Origin: Sphingobacteriales bacterium
GTDB lineage: Bacteria; Bacteroidota; Bacteroidia; Chitinophagales; Chitinophagaceae
Direction: 5' to 3'
NCBI GenBank assembly: GCA_024640385.1
Contig: JAHEFC010000034.1
Coordinates: forward strand, 10,519-16,105
DNA: 5,587 bases
In this document: piece after piece, positions 1-5,587 of the stretch
Numbering within the stretch: position 1 is the stretch's first letter
Layout of the letters: each line of letters opens with the position of its first letter
Notes under the pieces: generated by a model
Databases searched by the model: none
What the model was told of the DNA's origin: nothing
Seen by the model: only the letters and a program-made list of their open reading frames with translations
Translations under genes and position numbers: made by a program

Positions 1-284
1 TCTGTTTTATGCATTAAGGACAATAAAAATATGATCAGCCACGTAATCAGGATCAGAACAAAGGCACCCGCTGCCATGTAGGTATAATTTCTACTGCCAT
101 GCCATGGATGAAGCAAAGAAAAAAACAGCGTAATTACTCCAACAAGGAGTACAACCAATCCGGGTATATTATCTGTTGTTCCTATGACCTGTGAAGCAAT
201 GATCAGTATCGTTGCGACAATAAACAATAAGATGGTTTTTTTTCGGTGTTCAGGACCGATCAGTGAGGCTAAATGATCTTTCAT
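1..284 (-). CDS. Small membrane protein of unknown function, partial (3' end off the left edge)
   Basis: An open frame starts at ATG 284-282 and stays open for 94 codons to the window edge, so the C-terminus is missing. The protein begins MKDHLASLIGPEHRKKT, a short charged cytoplasmic-looking head. Three hydrophobic stretches follow: about residues 17-36, 42-59 and 70-90, the last rich in Leu and Ile. A basic HGSRNY loop lies between the second and third. This is the pattern of a small integral inner-membrane protein. I do not recognise the family and assign no function. It is the next gene on the same strand after the 558-residue secreted protein, but a 130-base gap makes shared transcription uncertain. 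The start is the first ATG of the frame; no Shine-Dalgarno sequence is visible, as is usual in Bacteroidota. That it is a real gene is inferred from the long open frame and the coherent membrane topology. Confidence 0.62.
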   Translation of the reverse strand, partial: MKDHLASLIGPEHRKKTILLFIVATILIIASQVIGTTDNIPGLVVLLVGVITLFFSLLHPWHGSRNYTYMAAGAFVLILITWLIIFLLSLMHKT

Positions 285-414
285 TCTGGTGGGTTAATGG
301 CGTATGAGGTTGAACCACACAAAAACCATAGCAAGCGTTGGCCAAGATAAATCCACTACAAGCGAAATACAATGACCTATATCATGATCTACTGGTCAGG
401 AAATGGAAAAACGG
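285..414. other. Intergenic gap between the 558-residue secreted protein and the edge membrane protein
   Basis: These 130 bases hold no open frame of note. There is no GC-rich stem followed by a T run, so no clear intrinsic terminator for the upstream gene. An imperfect inverted repeat (TGACC ... GGTCA, with a mismatched interior) lies around 373-398 but is too weak to call a terminator. A weak promoter-like match for the edge gene is listed separately. Confidence 0.5.
342..373 (-). promoter_or_regulatory. Weak candidate Bacteroidota-type promoter for the edge membrane protein
   Basis: Reading the minus strand, ATTG (373-370) is followed after 20 bases by TATCTTGG (349-342). The Bacteroidota sigma-ABfr consensus is TTTG, about 19-20 bases, then TAnnTTTG, so each box has one mismatch. 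The implied transcript start would lie about 50 bases before the ATG at 284. In AT-rich sequence such matches arise by chance, so this is only a suggestion. Confidence 0.2.
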
Positions 415-2091
415 TCAGTCTGGACTTGAAATCAATTTCCCCAATTGCACTTTTACTATCTTAGGAGTATAGATTTCCGGATAAGCAAGGATATCCGCGG
501 TATTATTATTGTTGATATCGTAGGTGATCAACATGGTTTTTGTTTTCCGGTCATAGTGCTGCACAGATTCCCTTGGCAGGTATCCAAAATTGTTTTTCAG
601 GTAAGCTGGATTCCCGGGAATAAGATCCGGCACTACATAAATAGTTTTTTCTTCAGACCATGGTCCGCTCAATTCGTCTGCCATCCTCATTTTTATCTTA
701 TTGTCCATAAACTTAATATCGATCAGCATGATCCATTTTTTTATATTGGGATGATATTTCACCGTGGTACTTCGGAAACCATCAAAAAGAATCTTCACAT
801 CGTCATCCTTGAAACCCGTTTTCCATGTTCCGTCTTTAGCAAAATATTCAAATGGGGTAGAAATATTATTGTCAAAGTCCAGGGGCTTCCTGATCAGAAA
901 CTCCTGCCTGTCTTCCCTGCTCCCAAACAGATAGAGGTACCCATTTTTGATCACGGAAGAATATAAAGAACGCCCTGGATAATTGAAGTCCTTCAAAGGG
1001 ATCAGGTCCACCTCCCATTGATCCGGGTGATCCATCGGATTAACTACCCTTGCCAGGGAATAACCCAGCAGGGTGAATCCAAATATATCATCCGGAGCAG
1101 CTCCCCTCTTCCTGCCCACTTTATCTACCAGCACATACAACTCGCCATTATACCTGCTGGCATCTTTGACCCAATAGGCATAGCGTGTGGTATTGGAGCT
1201 GAAAACAGGTTTCGGGTGACCAGTGTACATATCTCTCCAGTAATAATGAATTTCGGTTTCACCATTCCCCTTGCAGGTTTCAACGCCCAGGGTGCTGGAT
1301 ACCATTCCCATCCCAGGGCCGCGCTTTACCATCTCTTTACTGCCAACATAAGTATCACTGAAAATGAACAGGGTGGTACTGTCGTTCAATGTGACTGATA
1401 CATCACCATCTGCTCCAAGCCATCCTTCTTTGAATGGAAAGGATGGAAGGCAGGGCTGGTGAAAGTCCACATCATTGATCAATGATGCCTTACTGTTCTT
1501 TCGTTCACTATTTCGTTTGACTGATGCAGAAATCAGGGTCATTGTATCTGCTCTGGAAAAAAGTCCTTCATCATTCCAGTGCGCATTGAAAAATGCTGCC
1601 AACTCATCAGTGCCCATCTCCAGCATGATGCCTTTGTCCAGGTCCTGGTAAGGAATATTCAATTTTTCATTGGCCAATTTTTGATAGAACCAGCTATAGT
1701 TCAGTCCTGAAATAAATAGCATGCTGTCCCCGGTATCAACTTTAAAAAGATGATGGGTGGTTTGAAAAGATTCCCGGAAAAAATCATCTGCCAGGGTATC
1801 CGGTAGAATGGGTGCAAGATCCAGAATGATCCCTTTATTGCATGTTGAAAAAACGGCTTCAAAAACTGAGCGTTTCTTATCGTTGCCGTAAATGAAATGA
1901 TAGAAATTCTCACCAGCTTTCTTTATGCTGATCCGGGTGTCGAGTGCTTTGAAAAACCACTCTCCTTCCACCTCTTTGATCAGTGTTGCAGTCTGCTCGG
2001 TGAATACAGGGTTCAAGGTTCTCAGATCCTGGCCAAATACGATATGGACAGAAAGAATCAGCAGGGCAAGAACCGATCTGAGCTTCCTCAT
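415..2091 (-). CDS. Secreted two-domain protein with C-terminal DUF4185/DUF5005-like propeller region
   Basis: The 558-residue product has a signal peptide: basic MRKLR, a hydrophobic core LALLILSVHIVF, and likely cleavage near GQ-D at 20-22, so it should reach the periplasm or beyond. Residues about 25-190 form a first domain rich in predicted strands (GEWFFKALDTRISIKKAG, then FISGLNYSWF), resembling a lipocalin-like barrel; no catalytic motif is evident there. From about 215 the sequence resembles the DUF4185/DUF5005 group, whose fold is related to the GH32/GH43-type beta-propeller: GADGDVSVTL (226-235), LFIFSDTYVGS (241-251), YLYLFGSRED (385-394), ELSGPWSEEKTIY (473-485) and a final block with ITYDINNNN (522-530). 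Activity in this group is not established; a carbohydrate-related role is inferred from the fold. The gene starts 10 bases after the original end of the sulfatase frame, so the two are probably one transcript. The start is chosen because it gives an intact signal peptide. Family assignment is from motif memory, not a search. Confidence 0.8.
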   Translation of the reverse strand: MRKLRSVLALLILSVHIVFGQDLRTLNPVFTEQTATLIKEVEGEWFFKALDTRISIKKAGENFYHFIYGNDKKRSVFEAVFSTCNKGIILDLAPILPDTLADDFFRESFQTTHHLFKVDTGDSMLFISGLNYSWFYQKLANEKLNIPYQDLDKGIMLEMGTDELAAFFNAHWNDEGLFSRADTMTLISASVKRNSERKNSKASLINDVDFHQPCLPSFPFKEGWLGADGDVSVTLNDSTTLFIFSDTYVGSKEMVKRGPGMGMVSSTLGVETCKGNGETEIHYYWRDMYTGHPKPVFSSNTTRYAYWVKDASRYNGELYVLVDKVGRKRGAAPDDIFGFTLLGYSLARVVNPMDHPDQWEVDLIPLKDFNYPGRSLYSSVIKNGYLYLFGSREDRQEFLIRKPLDFDNNISTPFEYFAKDGTWKTGFKDDDVKILFDGFRSTTVKYHPNIKKWIMLIDIKFMDNKIKMRMADELSGPWSEEKTIYVVPDLIPGNPAYLKNNFGYLPRESVQHYDRKTKTMLITYDINNNNTADILAYPEIYTPKIVKVQLGKLISSPD

Positions 2092-2101
2092 TTAACAATA
2101 T

Positions 2102-2242
2102 TTATTGTTTAGGGAGCGGCACGGGTTCAAGTACGGTAGTTTCCCAGGCGGAATATTTTCTTTTCAGTTGGGTAAATATTTCAGGATCATTTTCTTTCAG
2201 GTCTTTGGTTTCAAATGGATCGGCTGCTATATTGAAAAGGAA
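2102..2242 (-). other. Detached 3' end of the sulfatase frame, after an in-frame stop
   Basis: After the TAA at 2245-2243, the same reading frame runs on for 46 sense codons to a second TAA (2104-2102). The translation begins FLFNIAADPFETKDLKEN and ends VLEPVPLPKQ. This is the normal end of sulfatases: a strand, the 'L(F/Y)N(I/L)..DP.E..(N/D)L' turn and a final helix (IFTQLKRKYSAWETTV). No plausible start codon reopens it as a separate gene. It is therefore the missing C-terminus of the upstream sulfatase and would be made only by read-through, or if the stop is a sequencing error. One substitution, C to A at plus-strand position 2245, would turn GAA (Glu) into TAA; Glu suits this position in the family. 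Confidence 0.85.
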
Positions 2243-3415
2243 TTAACCATTGGCGGTACTTAGGTATTTCCATTCGCCCTGTCGGATCGCTTTTTGCTGC
2301 TGGCGCTGAAACACTCTCCAGTAAAATATCCTTTCTCTTTTACCCGATCCATCTTTTATTATGGGCATGATATCCATTCCATCCAATGGAAATGCAGGAT
2401 CTGGCCTGGCACCGGCCAGGGCAAGGATGGTCGCTGTCCAGTCCATGGTGATTACCGGCTGATCCGATATTGTACCCGCTTTAAGTGTACCGGGCCAGTA
2501 TAATATCGCAGGTACCCGCACTCCTCCTTCCCAGAGCATCATTTTCTTTTCTTTCAATCCTCCCATATTCGAATACTTTTCTCCACCATTGTCACTGGTG
2601 AAAATAATGACGGTATTTTTTGCCCGACCCTGTTTTTCAACAGCCTCAATTACCTTACCGATCGCACTGTCCATTCGCTCCACCATCTTACTATACACCT
2701 GCTTTGACCCGCCTTCTTTCCAGGCTTGATACCCTTTGGGATAAGCTTTATCTCCCGGCGCCTGCCAGGGCCAGTGGGGGGCGCTGAACTGGAGGCTCAG
2801 AAAAAAAGGCTTCTCGTGTGCACTACTGATCAAATCAACGGCCCGGCTGGCCAGGATATCAGTCATATAACCTTCTTCATCGGCAATTTTGTAGTTATCA
2901 TATAGACCCACATTGCCAAATGGATCAGTATGGCTTACATAATCAATGGCCCCGCCCAAATAACCGTAGAAACCATCGAAGCCATTGGCCAACGGACCAT
3001 ACTGAGGCAGAAACCCCAGATGCCATTTGCCTATTAACTGCGTTGTATATCCGCTTTTCTTGAGCAAAGCAGGAAGGCTTACCTGATCCTGGGTCAACCC
3101 TACCAGGCTGTCCTGGTGTACCTGGTCAAGCGGCTCTCTCAACCCCACCTCGATACGGGCCGGGTACCTTCCGGTCATGAACGCCGCCCGGGTAGGAGTG
3201 CATACCGGCGCAGCAGCATATGCCTGGGTGAACTTTATCCCGCCCCTGGCCAGCCTGTCGAGATTCGGGGTACTGATCTCCCTGTTTCCATAACAGGCAA
3301 GATCCGCCCAACCCAGATCGTCTGCCATAATGTATATGATATCAGGCTTGTCCTGGCCGGATGCCATGGCAGCGATGCAACAAAGCATGGCAGTTAATGC
3401 TGATTTGGCCAACAT
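2243..3415 (-). CDS. Secreted type I (formylglycine) sulfatase, arylsulfatase family, C-terminally truncated by an in-frame stop
   Basis: Sulfatases of this family hydrolyse sulfate esters, commonly on sulfated glycans or aryl sulfates. The 390-residue product has a signal peptide (MLAKSALTAMLCCIAAMASGQ, cleavage near residue 20-21), so it acts outside the cytoplasm. Catalytic parts are all visible: metal-binding DD at 32-33 in IIYIMADDLGWADLACYG; the motif CTPTR (72-76) followed by AAFMTGR, where Cys72 would be oxidised to formylglycine; GKWHLG with Lys130 and His132; APHWPW with His214; SDNGG with Asp275 and Asn276; and Lys291 ahead of WEGGVRVP. Maturation needs a formylglycine-generating enzyme or anSME, not present here. 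The frame stops at TAA 2245-2243, just after GEWKYLSTANG, 46 codons before the expected end, so the small C-terminal subdomain lacks its last strand and helix. The active site is complete, but stability is doubtful. No upstream in-frame alternative start is available before a stop. The exact substrate cannot be read from sequence. Confidence 0.9.
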   Translation of the reverse strand: MLAKSALTAMLCCIAAMASGQDKPDIIYIMADDLGWADLACYGNREISTPNLDRLARGGIKFTQAYAAAPVCTPTRAAFMTGRYPARIEVGLREPLDQVHQDSLVGLTQDQVSLPALLKKSGYTTQLIGKWHLGFLPQYGPLANGFDGFYGYLGGAIDYVSHTDPFGNVGLYDNYKIADEEGYMTDILASRAVDLISSAHEKPFFLSLQFSAPHWPWQAPGDKAYPKGYQAWKEGGSKQVYSKMVERMDSAIGKVIEAVEKQGRAKNTVIIFTSDNGGEKYSNMGGLKEKKMMLWEGGVRVPAILYWPGTLKAGTISDQPVITMDWTATILALAGARPDPAFPLDGMDIMPIIKDGSGKRERIFYWRVFQRQQQKAIRQGEWKYLSTANG

Positions 3416-3428
3416 ATAACCAAGATAC

Positions 3429-3443
3429 TCTGCTTATTGCAGA
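3429..3443. repeat. Short perfect inverted repeat before the sulfatase start
   Basis: TCTGC and GCAGA form five-base arms around a five-base loop (TTATT), in the 54-base gap between the membrane protein gene and the sulfatase start. There is no T tract on the minus strand after it, so it is not an intrinsic terminator. It may be chance, or a small mRNA hairpin near the sulfatase start. It leaves read-through from 3850 into the sulfatase possible. Confidence 0.25.
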
Positions 3444-3469
3444 TTTGCCAGTACTATCCCGTTTGAAAA

Positions 3470-3850
3470 TCAGGCCACCTTGCGGGATTTATAATAGCTC
3501 AAAATAAAAAGTACCCCGGCCACCACAAATGGTGAACAGATCAGTAACGCATTAATGATACTTTGTTCAACCGTAAATTGATTTCTGTTGTGGTTGAGAT
3601 TGAAAATAGAAACCGACATTATAACCCCGATAGCAGCAAATAAAATACCGCCTGCCAGTTCCCATTTCCATGCAATAGCCAGAATAATGGCAAGAATAAA
3701 TGAAGGTAGCAGGTGCATTAGGAAACCTCCTATTTGCTGCCAGACAGTAAGACCCGGCCTGAAGGCATCCATTGCAAAAATGCTTACAAACAATATAGCT
3801 GCTATGCAGAGGATGCGTGGCACCCAGTGCAGTAATTTTGCTGTTCTCAT
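3470..3850 (-). CDS. Four-helix integral membrane protein, DUF7670-like, function unknown
   Basis: The 126-residue product has four hydrophobic segments at about 9-27, 42-60, 64-83 and 99-120, with a basic N-terminus (MRTAKLLHW) and a basic tail (YYKSRKVA), which places it in the inner membrane. Characteristic pieces are PRILCIAAILFVSIFAMDAF (11-30), the loop RPGLTVWQQIGGFLMHLLPSF (31-51) and IAWKWELAGGILF (59-71). I have seen this pattern in short Bacteroidota membrane proteins now grouped as DUF7670; that label is from memory and not checked. No catalytic or metal-binding motif stands out. It is the first gene of the minus-strand block, 54 bases ahead of the sulfatase, with no terminator between, so it may share its transcript. 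Nothing ties it functionally to the sulfatase. The start at 3850 gives a complete first helix. Confidence 0.78.
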   Translation of the reverse strand: MRTAKLLHWVPRILCIAAILFVSIFAMDAFRPGLTVWQQIGGFLMHLLPSFILAIILAIAWKWELAGGILFAAIGVIMSVSIFNLNHNRNQFTVEQSIINALLICSPFVVAGVLFILSYYKSRKVA

Positions 3851-3868
3851 TGTAAATATTTTAACCGT

Positions 3869-3899
3869 ATAAAGTAAGGAAGGAATATCCCGAAAAAAA
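3869..3899 (-). promoter_or_regulatory. Weak candidate promoter for the minus-strand membrane protein/sulfatase block
   Basis: On the minus strand, TTTT (3899-3896) precedes TACTTTAT (3876-3869) by 19 bases, against the Bacteroidota consensus TTTG-N19-TAnnTTTG. Each box has one mismatch at its final base. The implied transcript start is only about a dozen bases before the ATG at 3850, a short leader. Position in the divergent intergenic region is right, but the match is imperfect. Confidence 0.25.
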
Positions 3900-3912
3900 T
3901 GACGCTGGTCAT
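3899..3912. promoter_or_regulatory. Small palindrome in the divergent intergenic region, possible operator
   Basis: ATGAC-GCTG-GTCAT is a perfect inverted repeat with five-base arms and a four-base spacer. It lies between the two divergent candidate promoters and touches the upstream box of the minus-strand one. A repressor or activator could bind there, but arms this short also occur by chance and no regulator gene is in view. Confidence 0.22.
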
Positions 3913-3936
3913 GTTCAGGAGGGGGCCAAATGAAAT

Positions 3937-3967
3937 TTTTTTATCATCTACATAAAAATTATCTTTC
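3937..3967 (+). promoter_or_regulatory. Candidate promoter for the molybdenum hydroxylase operon
   Basis: TTTT (3937-3940), a 19-base spacer, then TATCTTTC (3960-3967) resembles the Bacteroidota TTTG-N19-TAnnTTTG promoter, with a mismatch at the last base of each box. The transcript would start near 3974, giving a leader of roughly 40 bases to the ATG at 4017. Spacing and position are sensible, but the surrounding sequence is T- and A-rich, so a chance match is possible. Confidence 0.32.
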
Positions 3968-4016
3968 TAACAGGCAACTGAATTGAAAAAGGCTCCCCAA
4001 TCTCTTAACAGTAGAT

Positions 4017-4469
4017 ATGCACCTTACCGGCAAACATGTTCTGAATGCTCCCCCTGAAAAAGTATGGGCCATGCTGATGGATACCGAGCAATTGTCCAGG
4101 ATCGTACCTGGCATCACCAGGCTGGAAAAAACGGCTGAGAACAGCTTTAAGTCATTCCTTGAAATCAAGATGGGCCCCGTCAAAGGAGCTTTCACCGGGC
4201 AACTGGATCTCGAAGAGGTCAGGGAAAACAATGGTTTTGTTCTGAAGGTGCAGCAAAACAGCAAAATAGGCAATGCCCATTCCTCCATCAAAGTGGACCT
4301 TTTGCCTGTTGAAGAAAATAAAACAGAGATTTCATTCGATGGCGAGGTGAGAATGTCTGGCATGCTTGCGCATATGGGCCATAGAGTGATGGGAGGCGTT
4401 TCACATACCCTTACCAACCAGTTCTTTTCGAATATGGAAAAAGAGCTCGAACATCATACTACATCCTGA
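4017..4469 (+). CDS. coxG: CoxG-like SRPBCC protein (carbon monoxide dehydrogenase subunit G family)
   Basis: The 150-residue product has the CoxG layout. It opens with strand MHLTGKHVLNAPPEKVWAML (1-20), where 'P..VW..L.D...L...VPG' is the family signature and VPGITRLEK is at 30-38. Then comes GPVKGAFTGQLDLEEV (53-68), and near the end SGMLAHMGHRVMGGVSHTLTNQFFSNM (114-140), the family's 'G.LA.LG.R' helix. SRPBCC proteins form a barrel with a ligand or lipid pocket; in Oligotropha CoxG helps attach CO dehydrogenase to the membrane. That exact role should not be assumed here, since CoxG homologues accompany many molybdenum hydroxylases. There is no signal peptide, so it is cytoplasmic. The length is at the short end of the family, without the C-terminal extension or membrane helix some members carry. 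It is the first gene of the plus-strand operon, 29 bases before the small-subunit gene, with no terminator between. Confidence 0.87.
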   Translation: MHLTGKHVLNAPPEKVWAMLMDTEQLSRIVPGITRLEKTAENSFKSFLEIKMGPVKGAFTGQLDLEEVRENNGFVLKVQQNSKIGNAHSSIKVDLLPVEENKTEISFDGEVRMSGMLAHMGHRVMGGVSHTLTNQFFSNMEKELEHHTTS

Positions 4470-4498
4470 TTAAATAAACTTCTAAATTTCTTTACAAC

Positions 4499-4990
4499 AT
4501 GCTTGTAAAAATTTCCGTGACCGTAAATGGTGTGAATTACACCCATGAGGTTGAACCGAGAATGATGCTGGTTCAATACCTCCGAGACGTGCTCAGGCTT
4601 ACCGGTACCCATGTGGGCTGCGATACCAGCAGCTGCGGAGCCTGCAATATCCTGATCAATGGGACGGCAGCTAAAAGTTGCACCCTGCTGGCAGTGCAGG
4701 CCGACCAGTGTTCCATCACTACTATTGAGGGCATCGCTACTGACCAAACACTTCACCCGGTCCAGGAAGGTTTTCGAGAGTGCCATGGACTTCAATGCGG
4801 GTTCTGTACGCCGGGCATGATAGTTACCGCAGTAGATATTCTTAAGCACAATCCTCACGCTAATGAACATGAGATCAGGGAGGCTTTGGAAGGCAATTTC
4901 TGCCGCTGTACCGGATATCACAATATTGTAAAAGCAGTTCAATATGCAGCTGAAAAAATGAATTCGGCTAAAAAGGAGGCCATCGTATGA
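4499..4990 (+). CDS. coxS: Molybdenum hydroxylase small subunit with two [2Fe-2S] clusters (CoxS/xanthine dehydrogenase type)
   Basis: This 163-residue protein is the electron-transfer subunit of a xanthine dehydrogenase/CO dehydrogenase-type enzyme, passing electrons from the molybdenum centre toward FAD. All eight cluster ligands are present. The N-terminal plant-ferredoxin domain holds C41, C46, C49 and C61 (VGCDTSSCGACN ... KSC). The C-terminal helical domain holds C100, C103, C135 and C137 (LQCGFCTPGM ... NFCRCTGY). Gln99 just before C100 is the conserved residue that contacts the molybdopterin cofactor. Length is normal for the family, which is about 150-170 residues. There is no Tat signal, which argues for a cytoplasmic enzyme rather than a periplasmic IorA/aldehyde-oxidoreductase type. 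The start at 4499 gives the usual N-terminal strand (VKISVTVNGVNYTHEV). Its TGA overlaps the ATG of the large subunit by four bases, a sign of coupled translation. The symbol marks the family; CO as substrate is not implied. Confidence 0.95.
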   Translation: MLVKISVTVNGVNYTHEVEPRMMLVQYLRDVLRLTGTHVGCDTSSCGACNILINGTAAKSCTLLAVQADQCSITTIEGIATDQTLHPVQEGFRECHGLQCGFCTPGMIVTAVDILKHNPHANEHEIREALEGNFCRCTGYHNIVKAVQYAAEKMNSAKKEAIV

Positions 4991-5587
4991 GCAACGTAAA
5001 TAGTTTCATCGGCAAATCCGTTAAGCGGGTTGAAGACATCAGGTTCATAACAGGAAGGGGCAATTATACTGACGATATTGTTCTGCCCGGGCAGACCTAT
5101 GCCTGTTTTGTTCGCAGTCCTTATGGACATGCCAAGGTACTTAACATTGATATTTCTGAAGCAAAGTCAATGCCCGGCGTGATAGCCATTTTCACCGGAG
5201 CCGATGTAGCGCATATCAATGGAGTACCCTGCGGATGGCAGGTCAATTTCAAGAATGGCGACCTGATGAAAGAACCCAAGCATCCTTTGTTATGTACTGA
5301 TCGTACCAGGCATGCCGGCGATCCTGTAGCCATAGTGATCGCTGAATCAAAAGGCCAGGCAGTTGATGCTGCAGAAGCCGTACAGGTTGATTACGAAGAA
5401 TTGCCTTGTGTGGTAGATGCTGCCAAAGCCACCATGCCGGGCGCCCCCCTGGTGCACGACGATGTCCCCAATAATATTTGCTTCGACTGGGCACTTGGAA
5501 ATCCCATTGAAGAAGTTGACGACGCCATATCCAATTCTGCACATGTTACCAGTCTTGAATTTGTAAACCAGCGACTGGTACCCAATG
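4987..5587 (+). CDS. Molybdenum hydroxylase large (molybdopterin) subunit, partial N-terminus (CoxL/xanthine dehydrogenase type)
   Basis: The first 200 residues of a catalytic subunit that is normally about 750-800 residues; the rest is off the right edge. Family markers come in order: IGKSVKRVEDIRFITGRGNYTDDI (8-31), the usual N-terminal signature; FVRSPYGHAKVLNID (41-55); PGVIAIFTGADV (63-74); HAGDPVAIVIAES (109-121), equivalent to the 'vGePVA.VvAe' segment; AAEAVQVDYEELPCVVD (128-144); and EFVNQRLVPN (191-200), which in relatives leads into '(A/P)MEPR'. These cover the a/b-hammerhead domain and the start of the cofactor-binding domain. The active-site loop (VAYXCSFR in form I CO dehydrogenase, AYXGAGR in form II) and the catalytic Glu lie beyond the window, so substrate class is undecided. 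It overlaps the small-subunit gene by four bases (ATGA). I leave the symbol empty because coxL would imply CO oxidation. Confidence 0.94.
   Translation, partial: MSNVNSFIGKSVKRVEDIRFITGRGNYTDDIVLPGQTYACFVRSPYGHAKVLNIDISEAKSMPGVIAIFTGADVAHINGVPCGWQVNFKNGDLMKEPKHPLLCTDRTRHAGDPVAIVIAESKGQAVDAAEAVQVDYEELPCVVDAAKATMPGAPLVHDDVPNNICFDWALGNPIEEVDDAISNSAHVTSLEFVNQRLVPN

Noticed and set aside
1..14. Possible lipoprotein or other export signal in the visible end of the edge gene
   Set aside because: The visible left-edge sequence encodes the end of a transmembrane helix followed by MHK. Nothing there supports an export signal.
373..398. Inverted repeat TGACC ... GGTCA as a terminator for the 558-residue gene
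   Set aside because: Only five outer pairs form, the interior is mismatched, and no T run follows on the minus strand.
445..966. A 173-codon open frame on the plus strand inside the 558-residue gene
   Set aside because: It lies wholly antisense to a gene with a signal peptide and family motifs. Its translation has no coherent domain pattern, so it is a shadow frame.
2243..2245. TAA read as a sense codon (altered genetic code) in the sulfatase
   Set aside because: The same gene ends with TAA at 2102-2104, and no other gene in the window has an internal TAA, so a recoded TAA is unlikely. A point mutation or sequence error is simpler.
3349..3415. Lipoprotein signal in the sulfatase, suggested by adjacent cysteines (LCC) at residues 11-13
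   Set aside because: The residues before the cysteines do not fit a lipobox, and a standard cleavage site (ASG-QD) follows the hydrophobic core, so ordinary secretion is more likely.
3959..4942. Minus-strand open frames of 152 and 162 codons (3959-4417 and 4454-4942) opposite the CoxG-like and small-subunit genes
   Set aside because: The plus-strand frames there encode clear CoxG and [2Fe-2S] proteins. The opposite frames resemble no family I recognise.

Overview
The window looks like a piece of a Bacteroidota chromosome, most likely near Chitinophagaceae. The basis is protein style: signal peptides ending in ...GQD, no clear Shine-Dalgarno sites, a secreted sulfatase next to a DUF4185-like protein, and moderate GC. 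This placement is inference. No RNA genes, CRISPR arrays, insertion sequences or tandem repeats were seen.

The left two thirds (1-3850) is read on the minus strand. In transcription order it holds a four-helix membrane protein (3850-3470), a secreted type I sulfatase (from 3415), a secreted 558-residue protein with a DUF4185/DUF5005-like propeller region (2091-415), and, after a 130-base gap, a small membrane protein that runs off the left edge (284-1). The sulfatase and the 558-residue protein are only 10 bases apart once the full sulfatase frame is recognised, so they are very probably co-transcribed. The sulfatase frame carries an in-frame TAA at 2243-2245. It removes the last 46 residues, although the coding sequence continues cleanly in the same frame to a second TAA at 2102-2104.

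The right third (4017-5587) is read on the plus strand, divergent from the first block across a 166-base intergenic region. It starts an operon for a molybdenum hydroxylase of the xanthine dehydrogenase/CO dehydrogenase family: a CoxG-like SRPBCC protein, the [2Fe-2S] small subunit with all eight cluster cysteines, and the first 200 residues of the molybdopterin large subunit, which overlaps the small subunit by 4 bases (ATGA). No FAD (medium) subunit gene lies before the small subunit, so if present it must be downstream. That order fits form II (CO-dehydrogenase-like, substrate unknown) better than form I CO dehydrogenase, but the deciding active-site loop is outside the window.

The families are mostly known. 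I did not find convincing evidence for a wholly new system. The best leads are the interrupted sulfatase, its pairing with the two-domain secreted protein, and the unresolved substrate of the hydroxylase.
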